The notes beneath the pieces were generated by a model. The model made no database searches. It was not told the DNA's origin and saw only the letters and a list, made by a program, of their open reading frames with translations. From Antedon mediterranea (lineage: Eukaryota; Echinodermata; Crinoidea; Comatulida; Antedonidae): 64,000 nt of DNA. Positions within the stretch are counted from its first letter, which is position 1, and each line of letters opens with the position of its first letter. Below are positions 60,983 through 64,000 of this stretch, piece by piece. The stretch covers positions 2,772,288 to 2,836,287 of the forward strand of contig NC_092676.1 of the NCBI RefSeq assembly GCF_964355755.1, in the 5' to 3' direction. Made by a program: the position numbers and the translations under genes.

Positions 60983-62969
60983 TTAAGAGCTAAACTGGTA
61001 CTTAAAATGCTTTTCGTCGAACGGTTTTTCTAGCCAATATCCGTAGCCACCTTCGACGAAGCACTCATTCAGATGTTGTTTTGCTAATTGAAAATCAGTT
61101 GCCAATCGTTTAGCTTCTAAATACCAGTCTGTTTCCAGAAGGTCGTTTCGGTTGAAACAGACGCAAGTTTTGCGGAACTCGTTGAATAACTCCGCTTTAC
61201 AAAGAACAGATCGCACCTTCTCATCCGTGCATCTGACAGAAACAAAAGATTAATTAGTTTTGGGCTTAAAATAAGAAAAGATACACTTAATTTATCCCAC
61301 TTTAATTACTGATAAAACCATACTGATGCCCACCTTAGCTCACTCTCAATTAGCCCACCCTCAAACTTGGATTTTCAAGAAAAAAAAAATGAGTATGCAG
61401 CTTTATCTTTTAGGAGGGAGGGAAAGCAGTTATTATTTAAATACCAATCAGTCGTCATAGACGGCTGTTATCAGGTCAATAAAAGTTAACACTGTTCACA
61501 CACATTTGTTACAACAATTATCTTAAGCTCTGTCTACACTATCAAACATTTTGTGACAAAAATGTGATGTCAAATCACTACCATATTTGGGCACACTTTT
61601 TTTGTCAAACTAGTTTGATAGTGTAGACAAAACTTTAAACTAAACACAAATATTTAGTTCACCGACCTTCCTTTTGTACCATCGGTGACCTCGGCTTTTG
61701 CGCATCCTGCGAACCAGTTGATGCTGTATTGTTTAGTTTTTTCGGTGGTTCTTTGAGTCTCAATCTTCGTGACATGTCCAAGTAGCGGGTGGCTGACACG
61801 GTAAGTAGGTGGTAAGCACGTTGTCAGGTTTTTAGTCTCGTGAACATTTTGTAAACGACAACAAACCGCTCTTGACAAGTGGCCATGATGGTAAAGTGTG
61901 CCTAAGAAGATTAAGCGTATAATTTTGTAAATATATATTAGGGGAAAATATTGAGTAATATAGATAGGGGCCTGTTTATACTGCACATAAAAAAAATATC
62001 CAAAAAATATCTTACCAAGTGTGAGTGAACTCATGTATAGTGGATCGAGAAAGTGGCTCAATAGCGCCCCCTGTAGTCCAAGAACATTCCATCTTGCAAT
62101 TTTGTCACTACATGACATAGTGCGTAGACGCTCTCCTCTGTTAATCCCATCCCATGTTTGCATATGTTCTCCTTCAATAGGATTAGTTCCCTCTCCTTTA
62201 AAAAAAAGAGTAAAGAAATTGTATAATGTCTTAATTTCCAAATAGATTTTAGTTTTAAAGAAAATAATACCATATTATATATATATATATTATATTTTTT
62301 GAAGGTTTAAACTATTCGCACTCCTGAGGATGATCAAAGTGTATTGATCGAAACGGCAAGAAACTCAACATTTCTTTTCAGAACTATATATACACATGGT
62401 GTACCGCTTCATAACTTGTTATCAACATATATATATATATATTATACTGTATGTTTTTAATACAGAATAGTGATATGTGTAGTTTTGGGTCCTAAACTAA
62501 ACCTGGTTTATAATGATAAGTTGATAAGTGTTGAACAAGTGAATATTTAAATCAACACTGTATGAGGATGACTGCATACTGGCATTTATGTAAGCAAAGT
62601 TATCATCCAAAAGCTGGAGTTTATTTTTCATAGCTTATAACATTTCATAATAGAGGTATTCTAATAATAGTAGTAAATGTCTGATATTTCCTACCTGTCT
62701 CTAGCTTTGTTCGCAATAAACCCTGATTCCTCTTCTCAAGTGTCGCCACGTGTTCCGCTTTACCACTGAAATCCAGGTCGGCCGGAGGACCTTCTACGTT
62801 TGGTCCGGTGTCTGAGCGAGAAAATTGCGAGCCGTCTCCACAAGGTGCTGTACTAATATATAAATGAAACGTGACGTCATCGTTTACTCCCAGTTTTCCA
62901 GATGGCTTCCGGCAAAAAATAGATTGTTCCGGGTCCTGCTGGTATGAGCGTAATTCATTGTACAAGAAC
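60983..62969 (-). CDS. ADAR: ADAR1-like double-stranded-RNA adenosine deaminase, C-terminal four exons (partial)
   Basis: ADAR enzymes convert adenosine to inosine in double-stranded RNA. Exons on the minus strand: 62695-62969, 62016-62195, 61667-61901 and 60983-61232, with consistent phases, giving about 312 C-terminal residues. The deaminase domain shows [16 protein letters not shown] (second zinc ligand in PCGDG), [14 protein letters not shown], and [20 protein letters not shown] (third zinc ligand in SCSDK). It also shows [18 protein letters not shown] and [15 protein letters not shown] before the stop. [20 protein letters not shown] and the YGYW...EKHF end fit ADAR1 better than ADAR2. 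The HAE exon, dsRNA-binding domains and any Z-alpha domain lie beyond the right edge. One donor is GTCGGT. M1 copy 13 lies in its last intron. Confidence 0.93.
61525..61636. mobile_element. M1 palindromic MITE, copy 13
   Basis: AAGCTCTGTCTACACTATC to GATAGTGTAGACAAAACTTTA, in the last ADAR intron. The CATATATGGACATGATG centre is deleted. Confidence 0.85.
62273..62445. repeat. Two (TA)n microsatellites flanking a 130-bp segment
   Basis: TA tracts at about 62273-62292 and 62429-62445 surround a segment with CTCCTGAGGATGATCAAAG and TTGATCGAAACG. This CTGAGGA...GATCAA/TTGATC...GAAAC pattern is common in retroelement 3' regions and loosely resembles a hammerhead core. It lies in an ADAR intron. 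Confidence 0.5.
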
Positions 62970-63070
62970 CTGAAAAAATAACGTGTTTAAAAAAAATTAT
63001 GAGATATGGTGTATGGCATGTTTTAAATTTAAAACACTGAGCAACATAGAGAGATGTAGCTGAAGACCAT

Positions 63071-63236
63071 AAGCTCTGTCCACTCTATCAAACTTTAAGT
63101 GACACAAAAAAATGTGATGTGCCCATATATGGACATGATGATGTCATATCACTACCATATTTAGGCATATCACTAACATATTTAGGCACATCACGCTTTT
63201 TTAGGTCAAACTAGATTGATAGTGTAGGCAGAGCTT
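63071..63236. mobile_element. M1 palindromic MITE, copy 14
   Basis: AAGCTCTGTCCACTCTATC to GATAGTGTAGGCAGAGCTTA, a nearly complete copy close to the family consensus. Confidence 0.87.
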
Positions 63237-63371
63237 AAGCAATGGTATGACTTCTATTCAAGGATCCTCTTGACCTTTGTGTCGGACAGACGATGCTTTT
63301 CCATACATGAACTAACAGACTCGTACCCATATAATATAACAATATGGATTTACAGCTCTTGGGAAGTTTAT

Positions 63372-63445
63372 ATAATATATGGTGTAATGGAAAGGGATTG
63401 GACTAGTATGTGGGAGACATTGGTTCGAGACCTGTCTATGTCATT
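63372..63445 (+). mobile_element. tRNA-like SINE head
   Basis: TATGGTGTAATGGAAAGGG (A-box-like) and B box GGTTCGAGACC with tRNA-like spacing. It lacks a complete acceptor stem. Confidence 0.5.
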
Positions 63446-64000
63446 ACTTGTATCATCCCATGTTCCTCTTATTGCTTCATCTTTTGGATTAGATGCATAG
63501 CTGTTGGTCCTGTATACACCATACTTTGCACATTGCATAGATTGCCAAAAAACGATTAAATTTTAATGATAAAGAAAACAAGTTTACAATAGCTGGAATG
63601 GTTGGTAGTGATCTCCATGCTGTTGGATACATGTGCATGAGATAAGAATTGTTATTATTTTTATTCACATTTTAACGATTGAAAAATTTATTAACCTGCT
63701 ATTTTTTTCAACATATGAGATTCATTGTTAAGTTCACAACCAGAACAAATCAATAATTTCAAATAATAAATCAACTCTAATGGACAAAAATCTATTAGAA
63801 TTTTTAGTGAAAAAAACCTAAAAAAACAATCAGGTGAAAATGTAGGTTGTTTCATTCTTTAAATTATTCCGATTGTCAAGAAAAAAATAAGACAAATATA
63901 GGTTGCAAATTTATGATGGTTTGGTCATTTTTGAAAATCAATTATCAAACTTTATGATTAAAATAAATGAATATAAACCGGATAAAACGAATCTTCTTCA

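Larger units (their letters stand above)
62970..64000 (-). other. ADAR intron reaching the window edge
   Basis: No further ADAR exon was found; in particular there is no codon run for the HAE zinc-binding motif. It contains M1 copy 14 and a tRNA-like SINE head. Confidence 0.5.

Overview
This is an AT-rich (roughly two thirds A+T) animal nuclear DNA window with short, GT-AG spliced exons in a sea of repeats. The gene set, a SINE with a 5S rRNA-like head (a type known mainly from deuterostomes), CR1/L2-like LINE ends and scattered TAGGCCTA-type words suggest an invertebrate deuterostome, most likely an echinoderm. The species is an inference; the splice structures and protein matches are read directly from the sequence.

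Layout, left to right. (1) 2.75-6.9 kb, plus strand: the channel core exon of a Kv3/Shaw (KCNC-type) potassium channel, followed by one cassette exon and three possible terminal exons, all entered in the same phase. The upstream T1 exon lies outside the window. (2) 7.47-14.13 kb: a 6.7 kb array of about 29 units built from two different hairpin modules (about 87 and 108 bp). (3) 17.12-20.03 kb, minus: a complete ARL1 gene (6 exons, 181 aa). (4) 22.96-28.57 kb, minus: a complete GDAP2 gene (11 coding exons, 494 aa). (5) 29.82-49.13 kb, plus: a complete VPS18 gene (23 coding exons, 984 aa), head to head with GDAP2 across a very short shared promoter. (6) 49.1-60.9 kb: no convincing long gene, only SINEs, a 1.08 kb terminal-inverted-repeat element, minisatellites and one unrecognised coding-like exon near 60.4 kb. 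(7) 60.98-62.97 kb, minus: the last four exons of an ADAR1-like adenosine deaminase; the gene continues beyond the right edge.

Mobile DNA dominates the rest. A dispersed palindromic MITE (called M1 here) occurs at least 14 times. A Ty3/Gypsy element with an in-frame pol deletion and unequal LTRs lies antisense in VPS18 intron 19. Three LINE 3' ends, several tRNA-headed SINEs, a 5S-headed SINE and at least four other MITE families are present. VPS18 introns carry unrelated minisatellites (36 bp, 16 bp and about 166 bp), and two introns are partly made of copies of their own splice-site segments.

The genes do not form a pathway as a block. VPS18 (HOPS/CORVET core) and ARL1 (trans-Golgi GTPase) both serve endomembrane traffic, GDAP2 is a macro plus CRAL-TRIO protein, Kv3 is a fast delayed-rectifier channel and ADAR edits double-stranded RNA. 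I did not find a clear new molecular system. The strongest leads are the two-hairpin satellite array, the uniform-phase alternative Kv3 tails, the introns grown from their own splice sites, and the LTR element with a 5' LTR shortened to 70 bp yet flanked by a target-site duplication.
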